Below, one piece after another: positions 8,530-18,026 of a stretch of DNA of 64,000 nt. The translations under genes were made by a program, and so were the position numbers. A model generated the notes under the pieces. The model was not told the DNA's origin and made no database searches. It worked only from the letters and a program-made list of their open reading frames with translations. The stretch is taken from the NCBI GenBank assembly GCA_013152945.1, contig JAADFL010000087.1:45731-109730 (forward strand). The letters are read 5' to 3'. The stretch comes from Deltaproteobacteria bacterium (lineage in GTDB: Bacteria > Myxococcota_A > JAADFL01). The first letter of the stretch is position 1. The number at the start of each line of letters is the position of its first letter.

Positions 8530-8838
8530 ATGGCAACTGCAAAGAAAAAGAAGACCGTGAAGAAGGCGGCGAAGAAGAAGGTCGCAAAGAAGAAACCGGC
8601 AAAGAAGAAGGTCGCAAAGAAGGTCGCAAAGAAGAAACCGGCAAAGAAGAAAGTAGCAAAGAAGAAAGTCGCAAAGAAGAAGGTCGCAAAGAAGAAAGTA
8701 GCAAAGAAGAAGGTCGCGAAGAAGAAACCGGCAAAGAAGAAAGTAGCAAAGAAGAAAGTCGCAAAGAAGAAGGTCGCGAAGAAGAAACCGGCAAAGAAGA
8801 AAGTAGCAAAGAAGAAGGTCGCAAAGAAGAAAAAATAA
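8530..8838 (+). CDS. histone H1-like lysine-rich DNA-binding protein
   Basis: 102-residue protein consisting almost entirely of Lys, Ala, Val and Pro in five-residue units KKVAK and KKPAK. It resembles bacterial H1-like proteins (Hc1/AlgP/Bph type tails) that bind DNA through the negatively charged backbone and compact it. No globular domain is present. The start ATG at 8530 has a good GGGAGG ribosome site; an in-frame GTG at 8521 is too close to that site to be preferred. The coding DNA is a perfect-to-near-perfect 15-base tandem repeat and may vary in length between strains. It is followed by a hairpin terminator. Confidence 0.85.
   Translation: MATAKKKKTVKKAAKKKVAKKKPAKKKVAKKVAKKKPAKKKVAKKKVAKKKVAKKKVAKKKVAKKKPAKKKVAKKKVAKKKVAKKKPAKKKVAKKKVAKKKK
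8578..8832 (+). repeat. 15-base tandem coding repeats of the H1-like gene
   Basis: Units of the type AAGAAGGTCGCAAAG and variants (GTA for GTC, CCG for GTC) follow each other with few changes. They also form a longer-period pattern in which blocks ending in the proline unit recur about every 75 bases (identical 20-mers around 8727 and 8787). Two reading frames are open because the repeat lacks stop codons in them; only the KKVAK frame is supported by its ribosome site. Confidence 0.8.
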
Positions 8839-8918
8839 CTGCTTAAGTGCCCCAGCCGGATAAAATAGCATGCCTCATTGATCGTAGCAGATTTAAAGCC
8901 TGTGGTTTGTTCACGAAT

Positions 8919-8938
8919 AAACCGGGCAGCCGGTTTTT
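8919..8938 (+). terminator. intrinsic terminator after the H1-like gene
   Basis: Perfect seven-base-pair stem AAACCGG / CCGGTTT with a GCAG loop, followed by TTTTT. It lies 80 bases after the H1-like stop and overlaps the stop codon of the converging GH2 gene, so it may end transcription on both sides, although the minus-strand U tract is poorer. Confidence 0.75.
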
Positions 8939-11900
8939 ATTTCGATTTACTCGCCGGCATAATTATCTTTTTTGACCGGTCCACAGTAACTTCCCAGGAG
9001 ACATCGGGAGTCTTGACTGCATATACTCCAGGCTCCAAACCGGAAAAATGAACCAGGCTGTTTTCACCGGGCGAGGCTGCACGGGATATTGGAGCGCCAA
9101 ATCGCCTCTGAAGCTCTATTTCACCTCCAGGCGTAGATTCGATATCAAGATCGAATCTTGGTATCGGAGAAATGCCGGGCTCATTGTGAAGAAATTCATT
9201 TTCATCATTTATAATCAAAAAATCATGCCAATTATGAGAAAGCAGGTTTCCCGCTGCATCCAGTACATCCAAATCGATATGAACATACATAGGAGATTGC
9301 AGATCGCTTTTCCCGTTTCTCATGTTCAACCGGCACACCTGCCTTATTGAATCAGGCTCTATATCCAATTCCAATTTCCCCTTGAAGACTTGTCGCCTGT
9401 CTTCGAAGCCGCCTCCAAGGACGATTATCTCATTTTTCAGAGACTTTGGATTCCAGAATAAGTCCTTGAAGCCTTCTGCAAAGGAAGAGGGATCGGATCT
9501 TAATAAAAACCCTGAACTTTTTTCTTTGACTGTATAAATCAAGAGTGCATCCTTTATTTCGCGGTGTAAATCATTTATCAGGAGCACTGGAATATCATCG
9601 GCGACTTTGGGATTCATTACCGCATGCCTGTGGGGCACAAAGGCCAGGATAGGCTGGTTGGCCGTGGCGGCCCACCTGTAGCCGGGCATGGAGCGGCCGT
9701 CATCGTCCATTGTGGCCCATGTTACCGATGGCCAATAACTGTTCAAGAGGAAATAATGCGAACTCCCGGTGGGCGCATAGCGCCTGGCACGCAAGTACTC
9801 TATGTTGTATTTCAGGACTAACGCCTGATACATCTGTGATGCAAAAGCCCAGTCGCCAAAACATGAATAGTCGGATGTTCTTCCAATTCTTGCCGATAGG
9901 TAAGGCAGTTGAAGACACCTGTACATCCAAGCCCTTGCCGCATCATCGTTAGTAACGGGCCACATTTTTGCACCGTGTTCCAAAATGAATTCTTCTGCCT
10001 TGAATGGAACAGCCTGGGCCCCGTACTCTATCGGCAATGGAAATTTTGCGCCAAAGATATCCGTATACGATCCATTATACCAGCCATAGTAGACCGTCGA
10101 TTCAGTACCCTCGTTTCCAGTCTTCTGAATCGGCCTGCTACGCTCGATTGATACGGCAGTCTCGTACAGCTCCTGATCGAGCTCTTTGTTACCCGTCCCA
10201 TCCATGAGTATAGGCATTTGGTCTGTACTATCGAATATGATATCCGGAACTTTCCTGCCGGTATCCAAGGGCACATTGAAAGTGAAAAACGGCTCGTCAT
10301 GCAAAGACCACCACAGAATGCTCGGATGGCTTTCATAGAGCAATAATGCCTCGGCCAGCATGCGTTTCATCACGCTCATATTATTCGTCAAGCCGGGATC
10401 GCCGCATGCCCGCTTATGATTTGCTACCGAGTATTCCCATACCAGCGTGAATTCCTGAAACACGAGTATGCCCATTTCGTCGCAAAGCCTGTAGAAGGAC
10501 CTGGGCTGGAGATGATCCAGAACAATAATGCCGTCCAGGTTGGATTCAATTACCGACTGCAACAATCTTTGATGCAGTGAATGGCCTGATTCTGCGATGT
10601 ATATTGTGGGAATCAAATTCGCGCCTCTAATGAACATTCTCTTGCCGTTAACCTTCCACACCATGGCCCTGCCATGTTTCTTCAGCTCGATTTTGCGAAA
10701 GCCTATTTTCTCGCTTGCTTGATCCATGATTCGATCATGACCATGAACCTCGACTTGCAGTTTATATAGTGAAGGTTTCCCGAGCTCCGGATGGCTTGCC
10801 GGCCACCATAGCCTGGGGCTTGGCACCTCCAGTACCACATTCGCAGACCAAGGTCCGGGAGGTACGGAAAGTCTTAATGCCTTTTGGGAAAAATGCTCGA
10901 AGCCGACACCGGACAACCGGATGGCCAATGTCACATCCATTGTTTTCATCGTATGATTGAAAAGATAGGCGCCGATTACAAGTTTGCCCTTTGAAAAATC
11001 ATCAGCGACAAGGGGTCTGATTCGTAACCACTCGATCGAAACCTCCCCGGTAATTATCATCTCGACCGGCTGCACGATACCACCGGTCCCAAGCGACTGG
11101 GCTTCTTTTGCTCCAAGGTTTATAGAGCCGGGCCTTGTATCGTGATAATTCAGGATGCCCTTTATCCAAATCTTTTCACAAGCCGGAAGGTATCCGTGCT
11201 TTTGAGCGGATTCCATGGCATAGTCCCATGGGTTCTGTACCCTTACTGACAAAACGTTTTCTCCGGGTCTCAACTTGTTGGTGACATCAAAGCTGAACGG
11301 ATTGAAATATCCTTCGTGTTCACCGGCATTGTCCAGCGTGTTCGAATTCAAATAGACCTTTGCGAAATAATCGATTCCGTGAAACAAAAGGTAGGCCCTT
11401 TGATTCGGGTCGAGTTTATCCATTGTGAAGCGGCGCCTGTACCACACGGGATAGAACACATTTTTTAATGCAGGATCCTGACGGCCGTAGTTACCGGGCA
11501 CATTTAGCCTTTTCCAGGAAGAGTCATCAATATCCATGGAATGAAAACCAAGGCTTTCACCTTTGTCATCCGGGTCAGGGGATATTGCCCATTTCCCTGA
11601 CAGATCGATGCATTTCCTGGCCCTGGGGCCAAGGCGGTTTGGAAACGCACAAGGCATAGTCTCGAGATTTTGGGCAATGGCAAGCGACTCGAACAACGAA
11701 TTGGGCATGACCGAAAAGTCCGCAACCGCCCTGACGACCAACTCGGACGCCTCGAATCCCGCAGCCTTGGCGAAAATCCTAACCAATGGTGAATGTGGTG
11801 TAAGGATGAATTTCGCCCATGTGCCGTCGAATCCGGTGCGCTTGAGTATTCCTTTACCATCGGCTACCTGCACTTGTGCAGCGGCCCCGGGGCTCACCGC

Positions 11901-11960
11901 GAAACCAATGGATTGTCCAGGGACATAGGTTGAAGAATCCGACTTTAGCAAGGTTTTCAT
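8937..11960 (-). CDS. glycoside hydrolase family 2 protein, beta-mannosidase-like
   Basis: 1007-residue protein with the GH2 order of domains: N-terminal sugar-binding jelly roll (about 110-270, including VWYRRRFTMD), immunoglobulin-like domain (about 280-400), TIM barrel starting near IRGANLIPT, and C-terminal beta domains. The acid/base region is SLHDEP with Glu556, where most relatives have Asn-Glu; here the preceding residue is Asp555. The nucleophile region is IEYGAQ with Glu645. Likely activity is on terminal beta-mannosides or beta-glucosaminides. No signal peptide is visible, so it appears cytoplasmic. Start ATG at 11960 has a GGAGGG site; an extension to 12068 is not supported. Monocistronic and convergent with the H1-like gene. 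Confidence 0.85.
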   Translation of the reverse strand: MKTLLKSDSSTYVPGQSIGFAVSPGAAAQVQVADGKGILKRTGFDGTWAKFILTPHSPLVRIFAKAAGFEASELVVRAVADFSVMPNSLFESLAIAQNLETMPCAFPNRLGPRARKCIDLSGKWAISPDPDDKGESLGFHSMDIDDSSWKRLNVPGNYGRQDPALKNVFYPVWYRRRFTMDKLDPNQRAYLLFHGIDYFAKVYLNSNTLDNAGEHEGYFNPFSFDVTNKLRPGENVLSVRVQNPWDYAMESAQKHGYLPACEKIWIKGILNYHDTRPGSINLGAKEAQSLGTGGIVQPVEMIITGEVSIEWLRIRPLVADDFSKGKLVIGAYLFNHTMKTMDVTLAIRLSGVGFEHFSQKALRLSVPPGPWSANVVLEVPSPRLWWPASHPELGKPSLYKLQVEVHGHDRIMDQASEKIGFRKIELKKHGRAMVWKVNGKRMFIRGANLIPTIYIAESGHSLHQRLLQSVIESNLDGIIVLDHLQPRSFYRLCDEMGILVFQEFTLVWEYSVANHKRACGDPGLTNNMSVMKRMLAEALLLYESHPSILWWSLHDEPFFTFNVPLDTGRKVPDIIFDSTDQMPILMDGTGNKELDQELYETAVSIERSRPIQKTGNEGTESTVYYGWYNGSYTDIFGAKFPLPIEYGAQAVPFKAEEFILEHGAKMWPVTNDDAARAWMYRCLQLPYLSARIGRTSDYSCFGDWAFASQMYQALVLKYNIEYLRARRYAPTGSSHYFLLNSYWPSVTWATMDDDGRSMPGYRWAATANQPILAFVPHRHAVMNPKVADDIPVLLINDLHREIKDALLIYTVKEKSSGFLLRSDPSSFAEGFKDLFWNPKSLKNEIIVLGGGFEDRRQVFKGKLELDIEPDSIRQVCRLNMRNGKSDLQSPMYVHIDLDVLDAAGNLLSHNWHDFLIINDENEFLHNEPGISPIPRFDLDIESTPGGEIELQRRFGAPISRAASPGENSLVHFSGLEPGVYAVKTPDVSWEVTVDRSKKIIMPASKSK

Positions 11961-12145
11961 GCAGCCCTCCAAACCCTCGATCAATGGATCAATAATAGTA
12001 GCCGGCCATGACAAATACCAACCTCTATTCCGGCTCGACCGGGCTAATTGAGATTCCGGGGTCCTCAATCATGCCTTTTACTTTGGATGTGCCTCATGTT
12101 TTCAGACTTGATAATACCCTGACTTTAGGCTAAACGCCCAATGCT

Positions 12146-12796
12146 ATGGATGATATAGGGCTACTATCCAGGTTCCTGTCAGAGCGCCGCAAGGCACGTA
12201 TCGAGGAGGTACTTTCCAAAAGGACATACAATTTAACCATGGTATTCGAGGAATTGCACGATCCACACAACATTGCGGCGGTGATCAGGACCGCCGAGGC
12301 TTTTGGAATCCAAAGAGTGTTCATCATCCCGGAAAAGGACGGCAAAACAGGTTTGTCCAGGAAGATTACCAGGGCCGCGGATAAATGGATCGATATCAGA
12401 ATACAGGACTCCATTGTTTCATGCTTATCCGAACTGAAAGAGCAGGATTTTTCCATCCTGGTCAGCTCGCTTGGACCAAAAGCAAAGAGCATCAGGGAAT
12501 TTTCTTTTAAACGCCGAACAGCCATGGTGCTGGGAAATGAGAAGAACGGCGTGTCGAAGAAGGCCTATGCAATGGCTGACGGAGTTTTCGTTGTTCCCAT
12601 GCTTGGTTTCGTAGAATCATTGAATGTTTCCGTCGCTGCAGGCCTGGCCCTGTACCATGCAACAATGGAGAGAGCCAGGTTGCTCGGGAAAAACGGTGAC
12701 CTTACCGAGCAGGAAAAGGCGGTTTTGAGACGCAAGTGGTATCGTCAATCAGTCAAGGGAGCGGACATGATCCTCGAAAGAATGGCCCGCAAGTGA
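12146..12796 (+). CDS. trmH: tRNA (guanosine18-2'-O)-methyltransferase TrmH-like SPOUT enzyme
   Basis: 216-residue SpoU-type enzyme. Motif 1 is NIAAVIRTAEAFGIQ with the catalytic Arg, motif 2 is MVLGNEKNGVS and motif 3 is VPMLGFVESLNVSVA. The C-terminal helical extension (LLGKNGDLTEQE ... VLRRKWYRQS) matches TrmH rather than RlmB or TrmL, indicating Gm18 of tRNA as target, although other tRNA or rRNA guanosines cannot be excluded. It lies alone on the plus strand, divergent from the GH2 gene and convergent with the Rrf2 gene, with only ten bases between the two stops. No clear ribosome site precedes ATG 12146. Confidence 0.9.
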   Translation: MDDIGLLSRFLSERRKARIEEVLSKRTYNLTMVFEELHDPHNIAAVIRTAEAFGIQRVFIIPEKDGKTGLSRKITRAADKWIDIRIQDSIVSCLSELKEQDFSILVSSLGPKAKSIREFSFKRRTAMVLGNEKNGVSKKAYAMADGVFVVPMLGFVESLNVSVAAGLALYHATMERARLLGKNGDLTEQEKAVLRRKWYRQSVKGADMILERMARK

Positions 12797-12806
12797 CTAT
12801 ACGAAT

Positions 12807-13268
12807 CTAACTTTCCAAAGTCCTGGACAACGAGTCCACCCTACTCTCGATTCGCTTCAGGCTTTTTTCGTTCATCAAGGTTGCCAGGGACAGGTCTTTC
12901 AAAGTTACTTCAATCAAAAGGCTCAATAACCTGTAAACCAGTCTGGCGGGGCAATCCTTGTTCTTGTCGCAAACATCCTCGTCCAGCACGCAGTCCACCA
13001 ATGCAATTGGACCAATCTCTGCCTTGAGTATGGAAGCCAGGCTTATTTCTCTTGGAGATTTTCCAAGTACATAACCGCCCCCGGGGCCCTTGATTCCCCT
13101 TATCAAACCTGCATTCTTGAGTGGAAGAACGATCTGGTCCAGGTACCGTCTCGAAATATCGGTACGTTCCGCCACGTTTTCCAGTTTTACAGGGGAACCT
13201 TTCTTCGAATGCAATCCAATGTCCAAAATCATGCGAAGTGCGTACCTTGCCCTGGTGGAAATCTTCAT
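12807..13268 (-). CDS. Rrf2-family transcriptional regulator (Fe-S type)
   Basis: 153-residue winged-helix regulator. The N-terminus MKISTRARYALRMILDI and recognition helix ISRRYLDQIVLPLKNAGLI are typical of Rrf2/IscR. A cysteine cluster C-x6-C-x5-C (CVLDEDVCDKNKDC) occurs where IscR holds its [2Fe-2S] cluster, so iron-sulfur or redox sensing is likely. The ribosome site AGGAGG precedes ATG 13268. It is the last gene of a minus-strand signalling block, 32 bases after a REC-histidine kinase; no isc or suf genes lie nearby, so it probably controls something other than cluster assembly. Confidence 0.9.
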   Translation of the reverse strand: MKISTRARYALRMILDIGLHSKKGSPVKLENVAERTDISRRYLDQIVLPLKNAGLIRGIKGPGGGYVLGKSPREISLASILKAEIGPIALVDCVLDEDVCDKNKDCPARLVYRLLSLLIEVTLKDLSLATLMNEKSLKRIESRVDSLSRTLES

Positions 13269-13300
13269 CGTACGCCTCCTGCTTCCTCACCAGACGTTAA

Positions 13301-14431
13301 TCACGGCTTTTGCGGAAACTTCGCAATAAAGGTGGCCCCACCGCCCGGGGTGTCTTCGAAAGTCAAAGTTCCACCATGTGCATTCATTACCTGTTTGCAA
13401 ATACTCAAGCCCAAACCGGTTCCCTCTTGATCCTTTGTGGAATAGAAAGGTTCAAACAACTTTTCCGCCGCCTTGTCAGGGATACCTACTCCGTGATCGA
13501 TAATTCTGTACTCCAGGGTGTCTCCGGTTATCTCTATCCTTACTATTATCTTGGACCCGGCCTCGCTGGCCTGGGCTGCATTCTTGAGGAGGTTCAGCAG
13601 AAGATGATTTACCTGTTGAGAATCAAGTAACCAGCTCTTCAGTTCACCCTTCTCGAACTCAATTTCGATATCCCTGAAGGATGGATGGTATCTGCATACT
13701 CGAAGCACTTCTTCCACCGGCCCGGCAGGTGATATCCTCGACGGCATGAAAGGCAGTGAAGCACCCCTGGCAAAATCTCTGATATGTGTGGCCATTCCTC
13801 CCAGGGTTTGAACCTGTCTCTCCAGGGCCTTTAAGTCTTGAATCTCGTTTTCCCTGGTTCTTGTCAGCATATTGTTCATTCCCAGAAGGACAACCAGATG
13901 GTTGTTCATCTCGTGGGCCATCTCTGCAGCAAACCTGCCTACTGCTGCAAGCTTTTCTCGTTTAATAAGTTCTTCCTGGGCCTCTTCCAGTTGCCTCGTC
14001 TTCTTGAGTAAATCCTTGTTCGTATCAGCCAGGTCGGCGGCCAGCTTGCCTTTACTCGCGCGAAGATCTTTCCATTCCAAGGCCTGTTTTATGGTAAGCT
14101 TCATGTCGTCTATATCCCAGGGCTTGATAATGTAACGGTAGACTCTTCCCTCGTTGATGGCCTTCAACATTGCTTCAAAATCCGCATAGGCGGAAAGAAT
14201 AAGCCGGACTATCTCCGGATATAATTCTTTTACCCTGGTCAAAAGTTCGACGCCGGTCATTCCGGGCATACGCTGGTCCGCCACCACCAGTTCGATATTT
14301 TCTTTTTCGAGCAATGACAGTGCAGCTTCTCCGGTCTCGGCTAACAGCACATTGTATTCATTTTCCAACAGCATTGCGATGGGATCCAGGCTGTCTCTCT
14401 CGTCGTCTACTAACAAGATGCTGCGTTTCAT
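13301..14431 (-). CDS. response-regulator receiver / histidine kinase fusion
   Basis: 376-residue cytoplasmic protein with an N-terminal receiver domain (Asp pair at 9-10, phosphoacceptor Asp52 in VVADQRMPG, Lys103 in IIKPWD), a coiled coil, a dimerisation helix with phosphoacceptor His173 in AAEMAHEMNNH, and a HATPase domain (NLLKNAAQA, DHGVGIPD, GTGLGLSICK). In this architecture an upstream kinase phosphorylates the receiver and so tunes the output kinase. The 1153-residue hybrid kinase encoded just upstream is the obvious donor. No DNA-binding output domain is present, so signal transfer to a further partner is expected. Confidence 0.92.
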   Translation of the reverse strand: MKRSILLVDDERDSLDPIAMLLENEYNVLLAETGEAALSLLEKENIELVVADQRMPGMTGVELLTRVKELYPEIVRLILSAYADFEAMLKAINEGRVYRYIIKPWDIDDMKLTIKQALEWKDLRASKGKLAADLADTNKDLLKKTRQLEEAQEELIKREKLAAVGRFAAEMAHEMNNHLVVLLGMNNMLTRTRENEIQDLKALERQVQTLGGMATHIRDFARGASLPFMPSRISPAGPVEEVLRVCRYHPSFRDIEIEFEKGELKSWLLDSQQVNHLLLNLLKNAAQASEAGSKIIVRIEITGDTLEYRIIDHGVGIPDKAAEKLFEPFYSTKDQEGTGLGLSICKQVMNAHGGTLTFEDTPGGGATFIAKFPQKP

Positions 14432-14562
14432 AATCCGTGTCTCCCTGGTCTATATATCACGGTTTACTTATATAGCTCTTACCCCAATAAGTCTTAACAT
14501 ACAAGCCCTTGGTTATCTGCCAAGGAAACACCGGGTTTGCCTTGACTCTGGAACAACAAGGT

Positions 14563-17500
14563 CTAGGAGGCAATCGGCAAAACGACACGTATCTTGGTTC
14601 CTGCGCCTTGTGAACTCTCCAAATCAATGTCTCCACCCAAATCCTGTACTATCCTTTTACACAAAGACAATCCAATCCCCATGCCCTTGCCCGGTTCCTT
14701 GGTTGTAAAGAAGAGATCAAAAACTCTTTCCCGGTTCTCCTCGGGTATTCCAGGGCCGTTGTCTTGGACCAACAAGACAGCCCGGCCGGATTCCGCTCTT
14801 GTCGAAACTAAAATCTCGCCGCCTTCTTCAACCGCTTGCAAAGAATTCTCAACCAGGTTTATCACGGTCTGCCGCAATTCCTCACGCGGTCCCAATACCG
14901 TGGCATTGGATCCGATATCCACTACGAGGTTCACTTTTTTATCAGATGAACCGCAAATAAGGTCGGTACTCGATTTAACCAACTTGTCCCAGTCGATTTT
15001 CGACCATTTCCCCTGCATTTTGCCCTGGCTGTATTGCTGTAAGCTGGTCACTACTTGATTTATCCTGGTCAGTGCCCTCTGTGCCACATTTTCCATCCTT
15101 GTCATGTCACTGGATTCTTTATCATCAGCCATATGTCGCACGAGGCTTACAAGCGCCCTGTGAGCGTTTTGCAACTGGTGAGCTGCATTCCTTAATTCAT
15201 GAGCCATGCCCGAAAGCAGGGTCTCCAGTGACGCGGCTCGCCTCCTTGCAGCCACCTCGGTTCGGCGAAACCTGTTTTTCAGTAGATTTTCAACGCCGGC
15301 CAAGAGTTCCTTCTTCTTGAAGGGCTTGCCGATGTACAGATCCGCGCCTGCCTTGTGTCCTTGTATCTTGTGTTCCGTTTCCTGCCTGGCGGTCAACAAC
15401 ACTACCGGAATATCCTGCAATTTTGGTTCCCGCTTGATTCTTTGACAAAGTTCGATTCCGCTGATCTTCGGCATCATGATGTCCGCAATGACCAAATCGT
15501 GTCTATGCTTTACCAGTAACTCGAGGGCCTTTTCTCCATCCTGGGCCGACCAGACATCGTACTGATCCCGTAAAATATTGTTCAGGTATTTCAAAATTTG
15601 CGGATTGTCGTCTACCACCAGTAATCTTGCGGCCTTGGGCTGGATTCCATCCTGCCTGGGGACCAACCTGCGTTCTGTTGCTTCCTTCAAATCCAGAAAC
15701 CGGTATTCCGGCCTGGCCAGTATCTCATCACTCCACTCTTTTAGTTCACTATCTGCCTCCCGCCTGGCCATAACCACGGGCTCTTGCCTCACCCTTTTCT
15801 CGATACTCTCCTGGGGAACCTGATCGGCCCTCAAGGGCAGCTCTACATCGAATCTGCTTCCCTTGCCGAGTTCACTCTCTACCGTAATGTTTCCACAGTG
15901 TAGTTCAATCAACTCCTTTACCAATGCAAGGCCCAGACCGCTTCCATAGTGCCTCTTTGTACTTGAATCGTCTACCTGGTGGAACCTGTTGAATACCAGG
16001 TCAATCTCATTGTCCGGTATTCCTATTCCAGTATCTTCCACCCCAACAAGCACTGCCCCATGTTCGGCTTTTTCCTGCACTCTTACTTTAATCGAACCGC
16101 CCGGTTCTGTGAATTTAAGGGCATTGGATAAGAGGTTTACGAAAACTTTTTCCAACTTGGTCTCATCTGCTTCAATGACGATTTCGCCTGTTGCATCACA
16201 GGATAAGTCGATATTCTTACGTAACGCCAACGGCCTGGAAAAATCGGATACTTTTCGAACCAAACCGCAGACATCAAACAGATCGAGTTTAAGCTTCAGC
16301 CTTGCCTCTTCGAGTCTGCTCAAGTCCAATAAGTCGTCTATCAATTTGAGCAGCTTCAAGGCGCTCATACGCACACCTTCCAACTGTTCTTTCAATGTGT
16401 CGTCCAGGGTTGTGGATGCGTCCTCCAGCATGGATTCCACCGGGACCAGGATTAATGTCAACGGTGTTCGTAGCTCGTGACTGATGTTTGCAAAAAACCT
16501 GCTTTTCAGCTTGTCCAGATCTCTTAACCGTTCATTGGCCTGGGACAGATCCCTGGTTCTTTCATTTACACGGCTTTCAAGTTCCCTGGCCAACTTTTCA
16601 AGGTCTCTTCTCTGCCTGTCCACGGTTCCAAACAACACCGCATTGGATAATGCAATCGAGCCACGGCTCGACAAGAGTTCCAGGTAATCCAGATCTTCCT
16701 TGGAATAGGGCCGCAGGTTCTTCTTTTCACCCAAGGTGATATAGCCCAACACACGCCCTGCATGGAAAAGAACCGAAAAAACACTGCTCCCTGTTTCTTC
16801 AAGGAATCTTGCAGCCGCGTCACGTACAATCGCCAATCTTTGATCAGCCGCCATGTGACCTTTTTCAATCACTATGCCCATTTTTCCGGCCTTCTCAAGC
16901 AAATCAGAGCCGGGACCGTGCGAGTTCAAAGCCGGTTCGGGTATCGTTCCCTTGACCTCAACCGCAAGAGTTTCCCCGGAATCCGGCAGGTACTCGATTT
17001 TTGTCCACTCGGGCATTACACCTTGGTAGATTACGTGGACAAGCCTTTTTACCACCTGCTTTTTGTCCGACAGCACGGTCATATCTTTTTCGAATTCGTC
17101 CAGCAGGCTTTGCCTGTCGAACGCTCGCCTTAAAAATAACCGGTCCAACCTCGGTTTCACGGTTCGAATGTACGCATAAAAGACCACGAAAGTCGTCGAA
17201 AGGAGCAATACCACCGTAAACCTGCTCATCCCGGTTCCTATGTACGAATAGAGCCAAAGTATTCCATACAGCGGGGCCATGAAAATGGACAATGCCAGCA
17301 CCCAGCCCAGGGTTCTATGAACTACTGTACGTATTTCCCACAGACGGTGTTTCACGATTGCATAGGTAATAATTAACGGGAATACAGGCAGGAACAGGTG
17401 GGGCAGGGTTGCAACAAGGCTTCTGGTATTGAAAACAATTGGAAATACCGAGCCTGTGGTGGAAAAAAAAGCAATGCCGATGCCCAACAAGACGTACGCC

Positions 17501-18024
17501 GCCTGGCTTTTCTTTACGCCTTTTTCCTGCTTGTACGCCCTGATTGCCATGGTCAGCGAAACCGCCCATGTGTAGAGCAGGTAAAGCAGGTACAAAGGCA
17601 TAAGCCTGCCCGGAACCGGTGAATTCGCTGAAAATGCCGAAATTTCCACCCCTTTAAACAACTGGTTCGTGAAAATGAACATGGGAACCAGTATTGCAGC
17701 CCAAACAAGGCCAATGTAATTGAGAGCCCTTTGGCCTAGAACAGGATTGCCCAGTACAAAGGTGAATCGCATGAAAAAGAAGAGCGCCAGGACTGCACTT
17801 GTCATTCCAATCCTGTTGGCCCAAAGTCCTGTGGCCGGATCCCCGGTCAGGGTCGCGACTGCGACAAAGAGCCCGAACAGCCCTGCAAAAAGGCAGAAAA
17901 TACTCCACCTTTTTAAAAGAGATGATTCACTCCCCCTCTTTAGAACGACCCCGGACAGCAAGATGAATATGGCCCCGGCTATGATATTACTAAGACTGAA
18001 TACTGCTCTTCCGGCCGGTACCAT
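14563..18024 (-). CDS. membrane hybrid histidine kinase with two kinase modules
   Basis: 1153-residue protein. About seven to eight hydrophobic helices occupy residues 10-290 (7TM-type sensor), followed by a GAF-like domain (about 310-480), a coiled coil, HisKA with His near 518 (ANISHELRTPL), HATPase to about 745, a receiver domain (about 790-910, Asp near 846 in VIADIMMPK), then a second HisKA-like helix (GMAHELRNAAHQ, His near 940) and a second HATPase (NLVENSLQAV, DNGPGIPE, GIGLSLCK). Two full kinase cores around a receiver in one chain are unusual. ATG 18024 follows the stop of the radical SAM gene by two bases, so translation is probably coupled. Confidence 0.9.
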   Translation of the reverse strand: MVPAGRAVFSLSNIIAGAIFILLSGVVLKRGSESSLLKRWSIFCLFAGLFGLFVAVATLTGDPATGLWANRIGMTSAVLALFFFMRFTFVLGNPVLGQRALNYIGLVWAAILVPMFIFTNQLFKGVEISAFSANSPVPGRLMPLYLLYLLYTWAVSLTMAIRAYKQEKGVKKSQAAYVLLGIGIAFFSTTGSVFPIVFNTRSLVATLPHLFLPVFPLIITYAIVKHRLWEIRTVVHRTLGWVLALSIFMAPLYGILWLYSYIGTGMSRFTVVLLLSTTFVVFYAYIRTVKPRLDRLFLRRAFDRQSLLDEFEKDMTVLSDKKQVVKRLVHVIYQGVMPEWTKIEYLPDSGETLAVEVKGTIPEPALNSHGPGSDLLEKAGKMGIVIEKGHMAADQRLAIVRDAAARFLEETGSSVFSVLFHAGRVLGYITLGEKKNLRPYSKEDLDYLELLSSRGSIALSNAVLFGTVDRQRRDLEKLARELESRVNERTRDLSQANERLRDLDKLKSRFFANISHELRTPLTLILVPVESMLEDASTTLDDTLKEQLEGVRMSALKLLKLIDDLLDLSRLEEARLKLKLDLFDVCGLVRKVSDFSRPLALRKNIDLSCDATGEIVIEADETKLEKVFVNLLSNALKFTEPGGSIKVRVQEKAEHGAVLVGVEDTGIGIPDNEIDLVFNRFHQVDDSSTKRHYGSGLGLALVKELIELHCGNITVESELGKGSRFDVELPLRADQVPQESIEKRVRQEPVVMARREADSELKEWSDEILARPEYRFLDLKEATERRLVPRQDGIQPKAARLLVVDDNPQILKYLNNILRDQYDVWSAQDGEKALELLVKHRHDLVIADIMMPKISGIELCQRIKREPKLQDIPVVLLTARQETEHKIQGHKAGADLYIGKPFKKKELLAGVENLLKNRFRRTEVAARRRAASLETLLSGMAHELRNAAHQLQNAHRALVSLVRHMADDKESSDMTRMENVAQRALTRINQVVTSLQQYSQGKMQGKWSKIDWDKLVKSSTDLICGSSDKKVNLVVDIGSNATVLGPREELRQTVINLVENSLQAVEEGGEILVSTRAESGRAVLLVQDNGPGIPEENRERVFDLFFTTKEPGKGMGIGLSLCKRIVQDLGGDIDLESSQGAGTKIRVVLPIAS

Positions 18025-18026
18025 CT

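Noticed and set aside
8514..8846. Glu/Lys/Arg/Gly-rich frame over the H1-like gene
   Set aside because: It is the shadow frame of the 15-base repeat; the KKVAK frame has the ribosome site and plausible composition.
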